A stretch of DNA of 64,000 nucleotides from positions 124,001 through 188,000 of the forward strand of contig NZ_FXTD01000003.1 in NCBI RefSeq assembly GCF_900182635.1, in the 5' to 3' direction. A program made the translations under genes and the position numbers. The notes under the pieces are model-generated. The model was given only the letters and a program-made list of their open reading frames with translations, had not been told where the DNA came from and searched no databases. Position 1 is the first letter of the stretch. Each line of letters starts with the position of its first letter. This document shows, one piece after another, positions 34,495-43,366 of this stretch. Origin of the DNA: Halorubrum cibi. Lineage in GTDB: Archaea; Halobacteriota; Halobacteria; Halobacteriales; Haloferacaceae.

Positions 34495-35529
34495 TTATAG
34501 CTCCAGTCCGCGGATCGCGACGCCCCCCTCGTCTCCATCTTCCTCCTCGCCGTCACCTTCCTCCACCCGTCCGATCACGCGACCGCCCGTCGCCGCCGCA
34601 AGCGATTCGGCGGCGTCGGGGTCGACTGCGGCGACGAAGCCGGTTCCCATGTTGAACGTACGGTGCATCTCCTCGTCGGAGACGTTCCCCTCCGACTGGA
34701 CGAACCCGAAGACGGGTTGGGCGTCGTAGGGCTCGTCGACGACGTAGCGGTACGCTCCCAGCCGCGTCAGGTTCGTCCAGCCGCCGCCGGTGACGTGGGC
34801 CGCAGCCCGCACTCCGTGCTCGCGCATCGGGTCGAGCAGGTCGGTGTAGATCCGGGTGGGCTCCAACAGCGCCTCGCCGAGGGTGTCGTACCCCTCGAAG
34901 GGCGCCGGATCCGTGTACTCGTGTGCGCGCGTGACCGCCTCGCGCGCGAGCGTCAGCCCGTTCGAGTGGATCCCCGACGACTCCCAGCCGACGAGCGCGT
35001 CTCTCGCCTGCGCCTCGCCGTCGAACACGCCGTCCTTCGCGGCGAGGCCGGCGCAGGTTCCCGCCAGATCGAGCCCGCGGACGACCTCCGGCATCACCGC
35101 CGTCTCGCCGCCGACGAGCTCGATCCCGGACCGCTCCGCACCGCGGGCGAGCCCCTCGCCGACCTGCTCCGCGAACGCCTCGTTCGGCTCGTCGACCGCG
35201 AGGTAGTCGACGAACGCCACCGGGCGGACGCCGGCGGCGACGAGGTCGTTGACGTTCATCGCGATACAGTCTATGCCGACCGTCGAGTAGTCGGCCAGCG
35301 CCTCGGCGACGAGCAGCTTCGTCCCGACGCCGTCGGTCGCCAGCGCGAGGTAGCGGTCGCCGATGTCGAGCAGCCCGGCGTAGTCGCCCTCGCCCTCGCC
35401 CACCATCCCGACCAGCGCGGCGGTCGCGGCCTCGCTCGCGTCGATGTCGACGCCCGCGTCGGCGTACGTGAGTTCCTCGTCGTCGCCGCCGTCACCGCCA
35501 CCGTGGCCGTCGCCGCCGTTCTCGGTCAT
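34495..35529 (-). CDS. purM: Phosphoribosylformylglycinamidine cyclo-ligase (AIR synthetase)
   Basis: A 344-residue ATP-dependent ligase that closes the imidazole ring in purine synthesis. After a Gly/Asp/His-rich start, the core reads LTYADAGVDIDASE, LATDGVGTKLLVAEAL, NDLVAAGVRPVAFVDYLA, VGGETAVMPEVV and HVTGGGWTNLTRLG, all family motifs. A Glu/Asp/Gly-rich linker (EEGDGEEEDGDEGG) precedes the last residues. The start at 35529 is the first that gives the normal protein; the longer frame upstream is a shadow of the M50 gene. It stands alone, without other pur genes. Confidence 0.94.
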   Translation of the reverse strand: MTENGGDGHGGGDGGDDEELTYADAGVDIDASEAATAALVGMVGEGEGDYAGLLDIGDRYLALATDGVGTKLLVAEALADYSTVGIDCIAMNVNDLVAAGVRPVAFVDYLAVDEPNEAFAEQVGEGLARGAERSGIELVGGETAVMPEVVRGLDLAGTCAGLAAKDGVFDGEAQARDALVGWESSGIHSNGLTLAREAVTRAHEYTDPAPFEGYDTLGEALLEPTRIYTDLLDPMREHGVRAAAHVTGGGWTNLTRLGAYRYVVDEPYDAQPVFGFVQSEGNVSDEEMHRTFNMGTGFVAAVDPDAAESLAAATGGRVIGRVEEGDGEEEDGDEGGVAIRGLEL

Positions 35530-35615
35530 ACGCGTTTCGTAGCGCGCCGGAGCAAAAGGACACCGCTTGTCCGCGAACGGCGGGGGCCGACGCGAACGAC
35601 GGACGCGGTGCCCTC

Positions 35616-36284
35616 TCAGAACGGCCCGCCGAACCCGAGGCCGAGCACGAACACGAGAAGCACCGTGAGCAGGACCGAGGGAACGAACGCGACCGCCCAG
35701 ACGACGCGGCTCCAGTCCATCACCGTCTTCCCGTCGAGCGGCCCGTACGGCACCAGGTTGAACGCGGCGAGGAAGACGTTGATCGCGATCCCGCGCTCGC
35801 CGATCAGTGTCAGGACCTCGCCGCCAAGCAGGGTTCCCGCGTACAACACCGGGAGGAAGACGACCATGAGAAGCAGGTTGACGACGGGGCCGGCGAGCGC
35901 GATCCGCCCGTGTTCGCCCGCGGTCAGCCGCCCGCGGTGGTGGACCGCGCCGGGCGCGGCGAAGATGAACCCGAGCAGGGCGCTCGCCACCGCGAGGAAC
36001 AGCATGCCGTTGTCCGCGCGGAACTCCGCCACCTGGTCGTAGCGGACGGCGACGACCTTGTGGGCGATCTCGTGGAGGAGGAAGCCGACGCCCGCGGTCA
36101 GGAGACCGACGACGAGCGGAAGAACCACGCCGGCGGCGACGATCCGCGAGACGCCGGCGCTCCCGCCGACGAAGAAGAGCGTGAACGCCACGCCCAGCGC
36201 GAGCCACGCGACGAGGAGGTCCTTGAGCTCGGTACCGCTGAAGTAGAGGCCGCCGATCCGGCGGCCGGCGATGTTCGTTGCCAT
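35616..36284 (-). CDS. Site-2 protease-type M50 membrane metalloprotease
   Basis: A 222-residue integral membrane protein with about six helices. The zinc site is H71-E72-H75 (LLHEIAHK) inside a helix, with the third ligand region NLVPYGPLDGKTVMDWS near residue 187. This is the compact archaeal S2P form with no PDZ domain. It would cut substrate helices within the membrane; the substrate is unknown. It lies 8 bases after the TraB gene on the same strand, so they form an operon. Confidence 0.87.
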   Translation of the reverse strand: MATNIAGRRIGGLYFSGTELKDLLVAWLALGVAFTLFFVGGSAGVSRIVAAGVVLPLVVGLLTAGVGFLLHEIAHKVVAVRYDQVAEFRADNGMLFLAVASALLGFIFAAPGAVHHRGRLTAGEHGRIALAGPVVNLLLMVVFLPVLYAGTLLGGEVLTLIGERGIAINVFLAAFNLVPYGPLDGKTVMDWSRVVWAVAFVPSVLLTVLLVFVLGLGFGGPF

Positions 36285-36292
36285 GGTGTGTG

Positions 36293-38035
36293 TCAGGGAG
36301 CCAGCAGTCCGCGGAGCAGTTCGGCGCTGTTACGCGCGCCCTGGATCATCAGTCGGGAGACCTCCTCGACGCCGCCGATGTCGCCGAACATCGCGGGCAG
36401 GACGTAGACGGCGAAGAGGAAGCTCGCGACGATGCTGCCGACGTTCGTCATCGCGACGACCACGATGAGCTTGAAAAGCGGCACGTCGAGCATCTCGGAG
36501 ACGAGCTCGCCGGGCGGGCGCGTCTCGTCGGCCAACAGCTCGTTGAGTGTGCCGATGTCGCCGACGTTCACCGTCAAGTGACGCAACTCCACGTAGCCCG
36601 TGAACCAGCCGGGTGCGAGAAGCGGGTTGATCGAGGTCATCCACGCGACCGCGCCGCCGACGCCGGCGGAGGACCACCGCGCGCCGGCGAGCTTCGCGAA
36701 CCCGAACGCGAAGGCGGCGTTGATGAGGAACCACGCGCCGAACAGCCGGAGCAGGAACCCGTTCCGGACGCCCGCCATCGCGAGCAGGACGAAGAAGGCG
36801 ACGAACCCGACCGTGATCCCGTAGCCGACCAGCTTCTTCCAGGGGAACCCGCGCCCGGACTCCTCGCCGACCAGGTCCGCCATCGGCGGGAGGGTGTCGG
36901 GGTTCGCGAGATACCCCTCGATCCCCGCGCGGTGGCCCGCGCCGACGACGGCGACCACGTCGCGGCCGGCCTCCCGTAAGGCGACGAGCCGGTGGGCGAT
37001 GAACGCGTCGCGCTCGTCGATGAGCGCCTCCGCGCCGCCCGGGGAGAACTGTCTGAACTCCTCCATCATCATCGTCACCACGTCGGTGTCGGTGAGCTCC
37101 TCGATGTCGATATCCTCGATCCCGCCGTACTCCGCGTCGTCGCCGGATCTCGCGAGTCCGAACAGCCCGAGCAGCGTTGCGCCGACGACGCCGACGGACA
37201 GCCCGAGCGCGAGCCCCAGCCCGAGACTGCCGATCGCCCGGACCGTGAGCCCGCCGAGGTACGCCCCGACGAGCCCGTCGGCGACGCCGGAGGCCGCCAC
37301 CCCGATCCCCGCGAGCGGCCCGATCGCGGCCGCGGCGTACAGCCGGGCGTCGGGCGAGAGCCCGGCCTTCCCGACTTGGTCGACGACGATCGCGGCGGCC
37401 ACCGCCGCCAGCATCCCCGCGGTCACGCTCGTCAGGAGCGGTTCGGTGACGCCGAAGGAACCGCCGAAGAGACCGATCGCGGGACCGGCGATCACGCCGA
37501 TCAGGATCCCGGCGACCACGCCGACGACGCGGGAGTCGGTGACCCCGAACGCGAGCCCGCCGACCATCCGGAGCTTCTCGATAAGGGTCATGCGCGCCCA
37601 GAACCGCTGGATCGTGGTCTGGATGTCGCGATCGACGAGGGCGACGTCGATCCCCGTGCGCTCTGCGACGTCGACGGCGGCCTTCATGTCCGCGCCGGGC
37701 TCGATGTCGAACCGCTCGCCCAGTTGGGTCTGGACGTACGAGAGCATCCAGTAGGCGAGGAACTGAAAGACCGTGTTCCCCTGAAGCAGGTCGCTCGCGT
37801 CGAGGTCGTCCGGAGTCTCCCCCTGCATCTGTCGGTAGCGACCCTCGTCCAGTTCGACGGCGACGACGTCGGGGCGCTCGCGTTCGATCGCCTCCTCGAC
37901 CTCCTCGACGGAACGCTCCGAGACGTGGGCGGTGCCGACGACCGTCACCGACCCGGACTCGCGGCCCTCGGTAACGGGGGTGCTCTCGGAGGGGGCCGAC
38001 GCGACGTCGGCGGGCCCCTCGGGCGTCTCTGTCAT
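36293..38035 (-). CDS. TraB/PrgY-family membrane protein
   Basis: A 580-residue protein. The N-terminal TraB domain shows VTVVGTAHVSERSVEEVEEAIERERPDVVAVELDEGR, the two GxxH/Glu features thought to be its active site, and VVGAGHRAGIEGYL further on. Eight or more membrane helices follow or interrupt it (about residues 175-320 and 410-575). Bacterial PrgY limits a peptide pheromone, so a protease-like or processing role is suspected but unproven. The start at 38035 is preferred; a GTG at 38056 would add seven residues. The M50 protease gene follows directly, which suggests joint membrane-protein processing by inference. Confidence 0.85.
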   Translation of the reverse strand: MTETPEGPADVASAPSESTPVTEGRESGSVTVVGTAHVSERSVEEVEEAIERERPDVVAVELDEGRYRQMQGETPDDLDASDLLQGNTVFQFLAYWMLSYVQTQLGERFDIEPGADMKAAVDVAERTGIDVALVDRDIQTTIQRFWARMTLIEKLRMVGGLAFGVTDSRVVGVVAGILIGVIAGPAIGLFGGSFGVTEPLLTSVTAGMLAAVAAAIVVDQVGKAGLSPDARLYAAAAIGPLAGIGVAASGVADGLVGAYLGGLTVRAIGSLGLGLALGLSVGVVGATLLGLFGLARSGDDAEYGGIEDIDIEELTDTDVVTMMMEEFRQFSPGGAEALIDERDAFIAHRLVALREAGRDVVAVVGAGHRAGIEGYLANPDTLPPMADLVGEESGRGFPWKKLVGYGITVGFVAFFVLLAMAGVRNGFLLRLFGAWFLINAAFAFGFAKLAGARWSSAGVGGAVAWMTSINPLLAPGWFTGYVELRHLTVNVGDIGTLNELLADETRPPGELVSEMLDVPLFKLIVVVAMTNVGSIVASFLFAVYVLPAMFGDIGGVEEVSRLMIQGARNSAELLRGLLAP

Positions 38036-38211
38036 CACCCCGACGTACTGCGTCACGTCGTTTAGGGTTTGTGAGTCGATCTCGAGCGTCCGCGACCGGT
38101 CGGACCCGTTGGATCGATGTACCGAGCCGCGGCGGGACCGCCTCGAGGTCGACGCGACGTCGACGCGTCGCTCCCAACAGATTTGTATCCACACCCCGCG
38201 CATGTCCCCGT

Positions 38212-38958
38212 ATGTCGCGGCTGTTGCCCTCCCTGCCGGACGCCGAACCCGCCGACCGAGACCCCCGCGTCGTCGGCGTCGACGACGACGAAGCCGAAGA
38301 TCTGCTCGCGGCGCTCGGCTCCCAGACCGCCCGGAACGTCCTCTCGACCCTTCACGAGGAACCGGCGACGACCTCCGAGCTCGCCGACGAGCTCGACACG
38401 TCGCTCCAGAACGTCCAGTACCACCTCTCGAAGCTGACCGACGCGGAGGTCGTCGACGTCATCGACACGACCTACTCGGAGAAGGGGCGCGAGATGAACG
38501 TGTACGCCCCGGCGGACGAACCCTTGGTGTTGTTCGCGGGAAGCCAGGAGCAGTCCTCCGGGATCAAGACGGCGCTGAAGCGGCTGCTCGGCGGCTACGC
38601 GCTCCTCGGGATCGCGGCATTCGCCGTCCAGCGGCTCGCGGCGACGGCGACTCCGGACGCGGCCGAGCGATACACCGCTTCCGGTGACGCCGCGGGAGAC
38701 GCCGGGACCGACGGCGGCGGAAACGGCGGTGACGTGGGGATCGCGACCACCGAACCGGACGCCCCCTCGACGGAGTCGACCGTGGATTCGGAGGGGAGCG
38801 ACGGGGTCGTCGACGTCGCCGTCGACGCGGCGACAGATGTCCTCGTCGATCCCGCCGCGGCGCTCGCGGAGCCCGGCGTCGTCTTCTTCCTCGGCGCCGC
38901 GCTCGTGCTCTCGATCGGGGTGCTGTACTGGTACCGCCGAACCCGGATCGCTCCGTAA
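38212..38958 (+). CDS. Membrane-associated winged-helix (ArsR-like) regulator
   Basis: A 248-residue protein. Residues 30-95 form a winged helix (LGSQTARNVLSTLHEEPATTSELADELDTSLQNVQYHLSKL). Two hydrophobic segments follow, at about 122-141 (LLGGYALLGIAAFAVQRLAA) and about 224-241 (VVFFLGAALVLSIGVLYWY), separated by a Gly/Asp/Ser-rich loop that would face outside. The design suggests a DNA-binding domain tethered to the membrane to read an external or membrane signal. It diverges from the TraB-M50 operon, which it might regulate. Confidence 0.82.
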   Translation: MSRLLPSLPDAEPADRDPRVVGVDDDEAEDLLAALGSQTARNVLSTLHEEPATTSELADELDTSLQNVQYHLSKLTDAEVVDVIDTTYSEKGREMNVYAPADEPLVLFAGSQEQSSGIKTALKRLLGGYALLGIAAFAVQRLAATATPDAAERYTASGDAAGDAGTDGGGNGGDVGIATTEPDAPSTESTVDSEGSDGVVDVAVDAATDVLVDPAAALAEPGVVFFLGAALVLSIGVLYWYRRTRIAP

Positions 38959-38970
38959 CCACGAACGGTT

Positions 38971-39060
38971 GGGCGGCGAGCAGCGGGGCAGCGAGCGCTC
39001 GGGCGGCGAGCAGCGGGGCGGCGAGCGCTCGGGCGGCGAGCAGCGGGGCGGCGAGCGCTC
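38971..39060 (+). repeat. 30-bp tandem repeat, three copies
   Basis: Exact 30-base units lie at 38971-39000, 39001-39030 and 39031-39060; the first differs from the others at one base. Each unit contains GGGCGGCGAGCAGCGGGGC and ends GCGAGCGCTC. It fills most of the 149-base gap between the winged-helix gene and the bifunctional nuclease gene and encodes nothing recognisable. Confidence 0.92.
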
Positions 39061-39107
39061 GGAACGTCCGGGGACAGCTATTCATGTCGCTGTCACCATC
39101 CATCGGT

Positions 39108-39560
39108 ATGGAACACGAAGCCGAGGTCGTCGGGGTCGGAGCCGGCTCGGCACCCGGCGGCGACGTCCCGGCGGTGGTCCTCAGCGTCCGCGGCGAGTAC
39201 GTCCCCATCTTCGTCAGCGGCGACCAAGCCCGATCGATCGGGACCGTCTTGGAGGGCGAACCGTTCGACCGGCCGCTCACGCACGACCTGCTCGTGGAGA
39301 TCCTCACCGAGTTCGGCGGGGCGATAGACCGGGTTCGGATCGACGACCTCGCGGACGGAACCTTCTACGCGAAGGTCGACGCCGAGCGCTACGAGTCGGG
39401 CGAACCCGAGCGGTTCGTCTTCGACGCGCGACCCTCCGACGCGCTGGCGCTCGCCGTCCGCGTCGAGTGCCCGATCGTCGTCTCCGAGGAGGTGATAGAC
39501 GAGGCGGGTCGCCCGCCCGACTCGATCCGCTTCGGCGACGGTCGCCGCGAGGACTCGTAG
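39108..39560 (+). CDS. Bifunctional nuclease family protein (DUF151)
   Basis: A 150-residue protein of the DUF151/bifunctional nuclease family. The marks are VLSVRGEYVPIFVSGDQARSIGTVLEGEPFDRPLTHDLL, the central FYAKVDAE and RPSDALALAVRVECPIVVSEEVIDEAG. Members from plants have RNase and DNase activity; archaeal roles are untested. The start at 39108 is preferred over an ATG eight codons upstream because MEHEAEVVGVG fits the family start. Confidence 0.87.
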   Translation: MEHEAEVVGVGAGSAPGGDVPAVVLSVRGEYVPIFVSGDQARSIGTVLEGEPFDRPLTHDLLVEILTEFGGAIDRVRIDDLADGTFYAKVDAERYESGEPERFVFDARPSDALALAVRVECPIVVSEEVIDEAGRPPDSIRFGDGRREDS

Positions 39561-39596
39561 CCGCGGGTTCAAGTGACCGCCCGACCGAGCGAGGGT

Positions 39597-40130
39597 ATGA
39601 GCGACCCGGACGGCGAATCAGCGGAGGACGGAACGGAGCCGGCGGTCGGCGCGAGCGACGCGACGCTGGCCGACTCCCACACCGAGATGACCGAGATGCT
39701 CCTGCCGAACGACACCAACAACCTCGGGCGGGCGCTCGGCGGGGCGGTGTTACACTGGATGGACGTCTGCGGCGCGATAGCGGGCATGCGCTTCTCGAGC
39801 CGGCAGGTGGTCACCGCGTCGATGGACCACGTCGACTTCATCGCACCGATCGAGATGGGCGAGGTCGTTGTGATCGAAGGGTACGTGTTCAACACCGGGC
39901 GGACGAGTCTCGACGTGAAAGTCGAGGTCCACGCGGAGAACCCGCGGACCGGCGAGGAGCGCCGCACGACGGCGTCGTACTTCACGTTCGTCGCGCTCGA
40001 CGAGGAGGGACGTCCGACCGAGGTGCCCGACCTCGCGTGCCCGACGGACGCGGAGGAGGCCCTCCGGACGCGGGCCGTCGAGGGACGCCGCGAACAGCTC
40101 CGCGAGGTCGTCGAGCGATACGACCTCTAA
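39597..40130 (+). CDS. Acyl-CoA thioesterase (hot-dog fold)
   Basis: A 177-residue hydrolase of acyl-CoA thioesters. The core LLPNDTNNLGRALGGAVLHWMDVCGAIAGMRF and MDHVDFIAPIEMGEVVVIEGYV are hallmarks of the YciA/BFIT-type hot-dog family, with Asn/Asp catalytic residues in NDTNNLGR. Residues 1-30 are an acidic extension. The stop codon overlaps the stop of the convergent GIY-YIG gene. Confidence 0.9.
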   Translation: MSDPDGESAEDGTEPAVGASDATLADSHTEMTEMLLPNDTNNLGRALGGAVLHWMDVCGAIAGMRFSSRQVVTASMDHVDFIAPIEMGEVVVIEGYVFNTGRTSLDVKVEVHAENPRTGEERRTTASYFTFVALDEEGRPTEVPDLACPTDAEEALRTRAVEGRREQLREVVERYDL

Positions 40131-40651
40131 CCGGTGGGACCGGGGTCACCGGTCCGGGCCGTCGCCCCCTCCGCGTCGTACGCGCGAGCCACGCGGTCGA
40201 TCAGGTCCTCGAGGCTCACCGCCGCCGAGAGGTGGCTCGAACACCCGCAGTCGGACGCGCCGAAGCCGTCGATCGGACCGGCCGGGAGCCGGTCGGCCAC
40301 CGCGCACTCGGCGTCGACGCCGGGCGCGTGGACGACGCGGTCGATCCGGGCGTTCGTCTCGCCGAGCAGGTAGTCGACGTGCCAGTGACGAACGTCGTGG
40401 TCGCCGCGAGCGGTGCGTCGGTGCCGGCGAACGCGCGAGAATCCGCCGGATCCGAGCGCGCTGCCGGTGTACGCGTACGCACCGGCGGGAAACCGCTGAT
40501 CGCCGAGCGCGCCGACGGAGACGGTCGCGGAGGCCGGGAGGTCGACGAGGAGCGTGTATGTTCCGCCCGCCGCTCCGGGCGGAAGGTCGCGATCGGATTC
40601 CGTCCTGTTCGGCTTCGCCCGCGGTGACGCGGCCGCACTCGGTTCGGACAT
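40127..40651 (-). CDS. GIY-YIG / DUF123 family nuclease-like protein
   Basis: A 174-residue protein whose core GGTYTLLVDLPASATVSVGALGDQRFPAGAYAYTGSAL matches DUF123, a Uri-type branch of the GIY-YIG nucleases; GTYTLL and GAYAYTGSA stand for the GIY and YIG elements. The WHVDYLL segment and CGCSSHL are also typical. It may cut branched or damaged DNA, but activity is unproven. It lies 4 bases from the DCC gene (same strand). Confidence 0.82.
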   Translation of the reverse strand: MSEPSAAASPRAKPNRTESDRDLPPGAAGGTYTLLVDLPASATVSVGALGDQRFPAGAYAYTGSALGSGGFSRVRRHRRTARGDHDVRHWHVDYLLGETNARIDRVVHAPGVDAECAVADRLPAGPIDGFGASDCGCSSHLSAAVSLEDLIDRVARAYDAEGATARTGDPGPTG

Positions 40652-40655
40652 CGTC

Positions 40656-41090
40656 TCAGGCGGTCGGTTCTGGCGGCTCGCTCGCGGCCGGTCGGAGCGT
40701 CTCGACCAATTCGGCGGCCTCGTCGGTCAAGTCGTACGCGTCGTGGAAGTCGTCGGGGTCGCGGTCGCGGCCCGACAGCGCGCCGACGACGCCGGCGATC
40801 CGGTCGTAGTTGTCGCGAACGAGCCCGCCGACGATCCCCGGCGTCCCCGCTCGTTCGGCGAGCTCCTCGGCGGCCGAACGGCCCGCGTACACTCGTTTCT
40901 CGTCGGGGTCGACGAGCACCATCGCGAACGGTCGAGCGCCGAACTGCGCGTCGAGGAACAGCCCGACGGGATCGGCCTCCCACGGCACCGCCTCCACGTC
41001 GTCGAGCCGGCGGAGCGCGACCGCCGCGATCGAACAGTACGGACAGTCGCCGTCGAAGATCAACACCGGCGAGCCGGCCACGTCGGTCAT
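40656..41090 (-). CDS. DCC-family thiol-disulfide oxidoreductase (DUF393)
   Basis: A 144-residue thioredoxin-like protein. The family name-giving motif is seen as FDGDCPYC with C16 and C19 near the N-terminus. The body PWEADPVGLFLDAQFG... YAGRSAAEELAERAG is typical of DUF393. The partner proteins are unknown. It ends 4 bases before the GIY-YIG gene, so they are likely co-transcribed. Confidence 0.87.
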   Translation of the reverse strand: MTDVAGSPVLIFDGDCPYCSIAAVALRRLDDVEAVPWEADPVGLFLDAQFGARPFAMVLVDPDEKRVYAGRSAAEELAERAGTPGIVGGLVRDNYDRIAGVVGALSGRDRDPDDFHDAYDLTDEAAELVETLRPAASEPPEPTA

Positions 41091-41181
41091 GTCCTATCGT
41101 ACGGTCGGGGCGAACTTAAGCGGCCAGCCTTCCGAGCCGCGTCGACGGCGGATCGGCTCGGAGGACCTCCCCGCGAGTCGC

Positions 41182-42372
41182 TCAGTCGGCCTGTGCGCCG
41201 TCCCGTTCCGCCTCGGCCTCGATGTCGGCGTCCGCCACGACGCCGTGGGAGATCGCATCGCCCGTGTCCGAGTCGAACAGGTGGATCCGCGCGCGGTCGA
41301 GGGCGACCTCGACGTCCTCCTCCTCTCTGATGTCGGTCGCGGGATCGACGCTCATCAACAGCCCCTGCCGCTCCTCGAAGTCGGTCATGCCGCCGTCGTC
41401 AGTCGTGTCGAGGATCGGTTTGAGATAGACGAAGATCTCGTCGCCCATCGGTTCGAGCACGTCGGTCGTGACGGAGAACGTCCTGCTCGGATCCTCGGCC
41501 TCGCCGCTGTTGTCGGCGAGGTAGAGGTCCTCCGGGCGGATGCCGAACTCCACCGCGTCGCCTTCTGCCACGCCGTCGATCGCCGTCGTGTCGAAGGAGA
41601 CGGAGTAGCCGTCGGCGTCGAGAGTGCCGTCGCCGACGGTCGCGTCGACGAAGTTCATCGACGGCGACCCGATGAAGCCGGCGACGAACCGGTTTGCCGG
41701 CTGGTTGTAACAGGTCAACGGCGGGGCGATCTGCTGGAGTTCGCCCTTGTTGAGGACGGCGATCCGGTCGGACATCGTCATCGCCTCCGCCTGGTTGTGC
41801 GTGACGTAGATGATCGTCGTGTCCAGCTGCTTGTGGAGCCGCTGGAGTTCGGTTCGCATGTTGACGCGGAGCTTGGCGTCCAGGTTCGCCAGCGGCTCGT
41901 CCATCAGGAACACGTCCGGGTCACGGACGATGGCGCGTGCGATCGCGACGCGCTGTCGCTGTCCGCCGGACATCTCGCTCGGCATCCGGTCCAACATTCC
42001 TTGAAGCCGGACGACGCGTGCCGCCTCATCGACGCGCTCGTCCATCTCGTCCTGCGGGAAGTTCCGCAGCCGAAGCCCGAAGGAGATGTTGTCGTACACG
42101 TCCATGTGCGGGAACAGCGCGATGTTCTGGAACACCATCGCGATGCCGCGGTCCTTCGGCGGGAGGTTCGTCACCTCGCGGTCGCCGATCGTGATGGTTC
42201 CCGACGTGGGCTTCGTGAGCCCGGCGACCGTCTCGAGGGTCGTGGACTTCCCGCAGCCCGACGGCCCGACGAGACAGATGAACTCGCCGTCTTTCAGGTC
42301 GAGATTCATTTCGTCGACCGCCGTTACGTCGTCGTACTGTTTCGTGACGTCCGTGAGTTTGACTCGTGCCAT
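41182..42372 (-). CDS. Carbohydrate ABC importer, ATP-binding subunit (UgpC/MsmK type)
   Basis: A 396-residue ATPase that powers the adjacent permeases. Walker A is GPSGCGKS (36-43), the signature is MSGGQRQRV, and Walker B is VFLMDEPLANLDAKL. The C-terminal TOBE/OB region (from about 250) is the kind found in CUT1 sugar and glycerol-phosphate importers. It is the last gene of the operon: binding protein, two permeases, ATPase. The start follows the permease stop by 6 bases. Confidence 0.93.
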   Translation of the reverse strand: MARVKLTDVTKQYDDVTAVDEMNLDLKDGEFICLVGPSGCGKSTTLETVAGLTKPTSGTITIGDREVTNLPPKDRGIAMVFQNIALFPHMDVYDNISFGLRLRNFPQDEMDERVDEAARVVRLQGMLDRMPSEMSGGQRQRVAIARAIVRDPDVFLMDEPLANLDAKLRVNMRTELQRLHKQLDTTIIYVTHNQAEAMTMSDRIAVLNKGELQQIAPPLTCYNQPANRFVAGFIGSPSMNFVDATVGDGTLDADGYSVSFDTTAIDGVAEGDAVEFGIRPEDLYLADNSGEAEDPSRTFSVTTDVLEPMGDEIFVYLKPILDTTDDGGMTDFEERQGLLMSVDPATDIREEEDVEVALDRARIHLFDSDTGDAISHGVVADADIEAEAERDGAQAD

Positions 42373-42378
42373 GGTGGG

Positions 42379-43365
42379 TTACTCCTTGAGTGCCCCCTGC
42401 GTGAGGCCGCTTATGATCTTGTCCTGTGCGACGACGACGAGGATCGCCACCGGGATGATCGCGATCAGGCTCGCCGCCGCCTGGAGGTCGTAGCGAACGG
42501 TGTACTGCGTCTGAAACGCGATGACGCCGTCGACCACCGGCGCCCACTCCGCGGCGCTGTTGCCGGTCATCAAAAACGAGAAGAAGAACTCGGTGTACAC
42601 CGTGATGAAGGTGAGGATGCCGGCGGTCGCGACGCCGGGCGCCGAAAGCGGCATGATCACGCGGAACAGCGCGCCGAGCCGTGTCGTGCCCTCGACCCTG
42701 GCGGCCTCCTCGAGCCCGTCCGGGATCTGGCCGTAGAAGGTCGTCAAGATGAAGATCGCGAGCGGCATCGTGAACGCGCTGAGCGGTGCGACGACCGCAC
42801 CGGGCGTCCCGTATATCTCCACCGGGAGGGTGAAGAGTCCGAGCATCGGCACTTGCTGGTTGAACGCCCGGAACAGCGGGATGAAGAGCGTCGCCGGCGG
42901 GAAGAAGCTGAGCACCAACAGGGCGAAAAGCAGCGGCGTCTTCCCGCGGAACTCCAGGCGACCGAACGCGTACCCGGCGAGGCTCGCGACGAGGAGCACG
43001 AACACCGTCACCGTGAACGCGTAAAAGAGGCTGTTGAACATGAACCGCGCGAACGGGACCTGTTGGAAGACCTGAACGAACGCCGACAGGTCGATCGTCG
43101 CCGGAATCAGCGGGATGTCGGTCTGACCCGGCGGGGCCATCGCGACGTTGAACAGCCAGTACAGCGGGAACAGCGAGGTCGTCAACAGGACGCCGCCGAG
43201 GAACACCAACATGACGGCGTACGCCTTCTCCGGGTTCCGGATCCAGTCGTCGGCCCATCGCTGGATGGGCGATCTGTTCTCGTCGTCGCCCGGCTCGCCG
43301 CCCGATTCGTCTCCCGTGCCGTCGAACGTTTCCGCGTCCTCGTGGTTGCGTGCGTCGATGCTCAT
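42379..43365 (-). CDS. Carbohydrate ABC importer, permease subunit 2 (MalG/UgpE type)
   Basis: A 328-residue membrane protein with six core helices and an acidic cytoplasmic N-terminus (about residues 1-40). The coupling loop motif EAARVEGTTRLGALFRVIMPLSAPG is the EAA motif of binding-protein-dependent permeases. One base separates it from the first permease gene. Confidence 0.92.
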   Translation of the reverse strand: MSIDARNHEDAETFDGTGDESGGEPGDDENRSPIQRWADDWIRNPEKAYAVMLVFLGGVLLTTSLFPLYWLFNVAMAPPGQTDIPLIPATIDLSAFVQVFQQVPFARFMFNSLFYAFTVTVFVLLVASLAGYAFGRLEFRGKTPLLFALLVLSFFPPATLFIPLFRAFNQQVPMLGLFTLPVEIYGTPGAVVAPLSAFTMPLAIFILTTFYGQIPDGLEEAARVEGTTRLGALFRVIMPLSAPGVATAGILTFITVYTEFFFSFLMTGNSAAEWAPVVDGVIAFQTQYTVRYDLQAAASLIAIIPVAILVVVAQDKIISGLTQGALKE

Positions 43366-43366
43366 G

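Noticed and set aside
38971-39060. Possible CRISPR array
   Set aside because: The units are head-to-tail with no spacers, so they are a tandem repeat.
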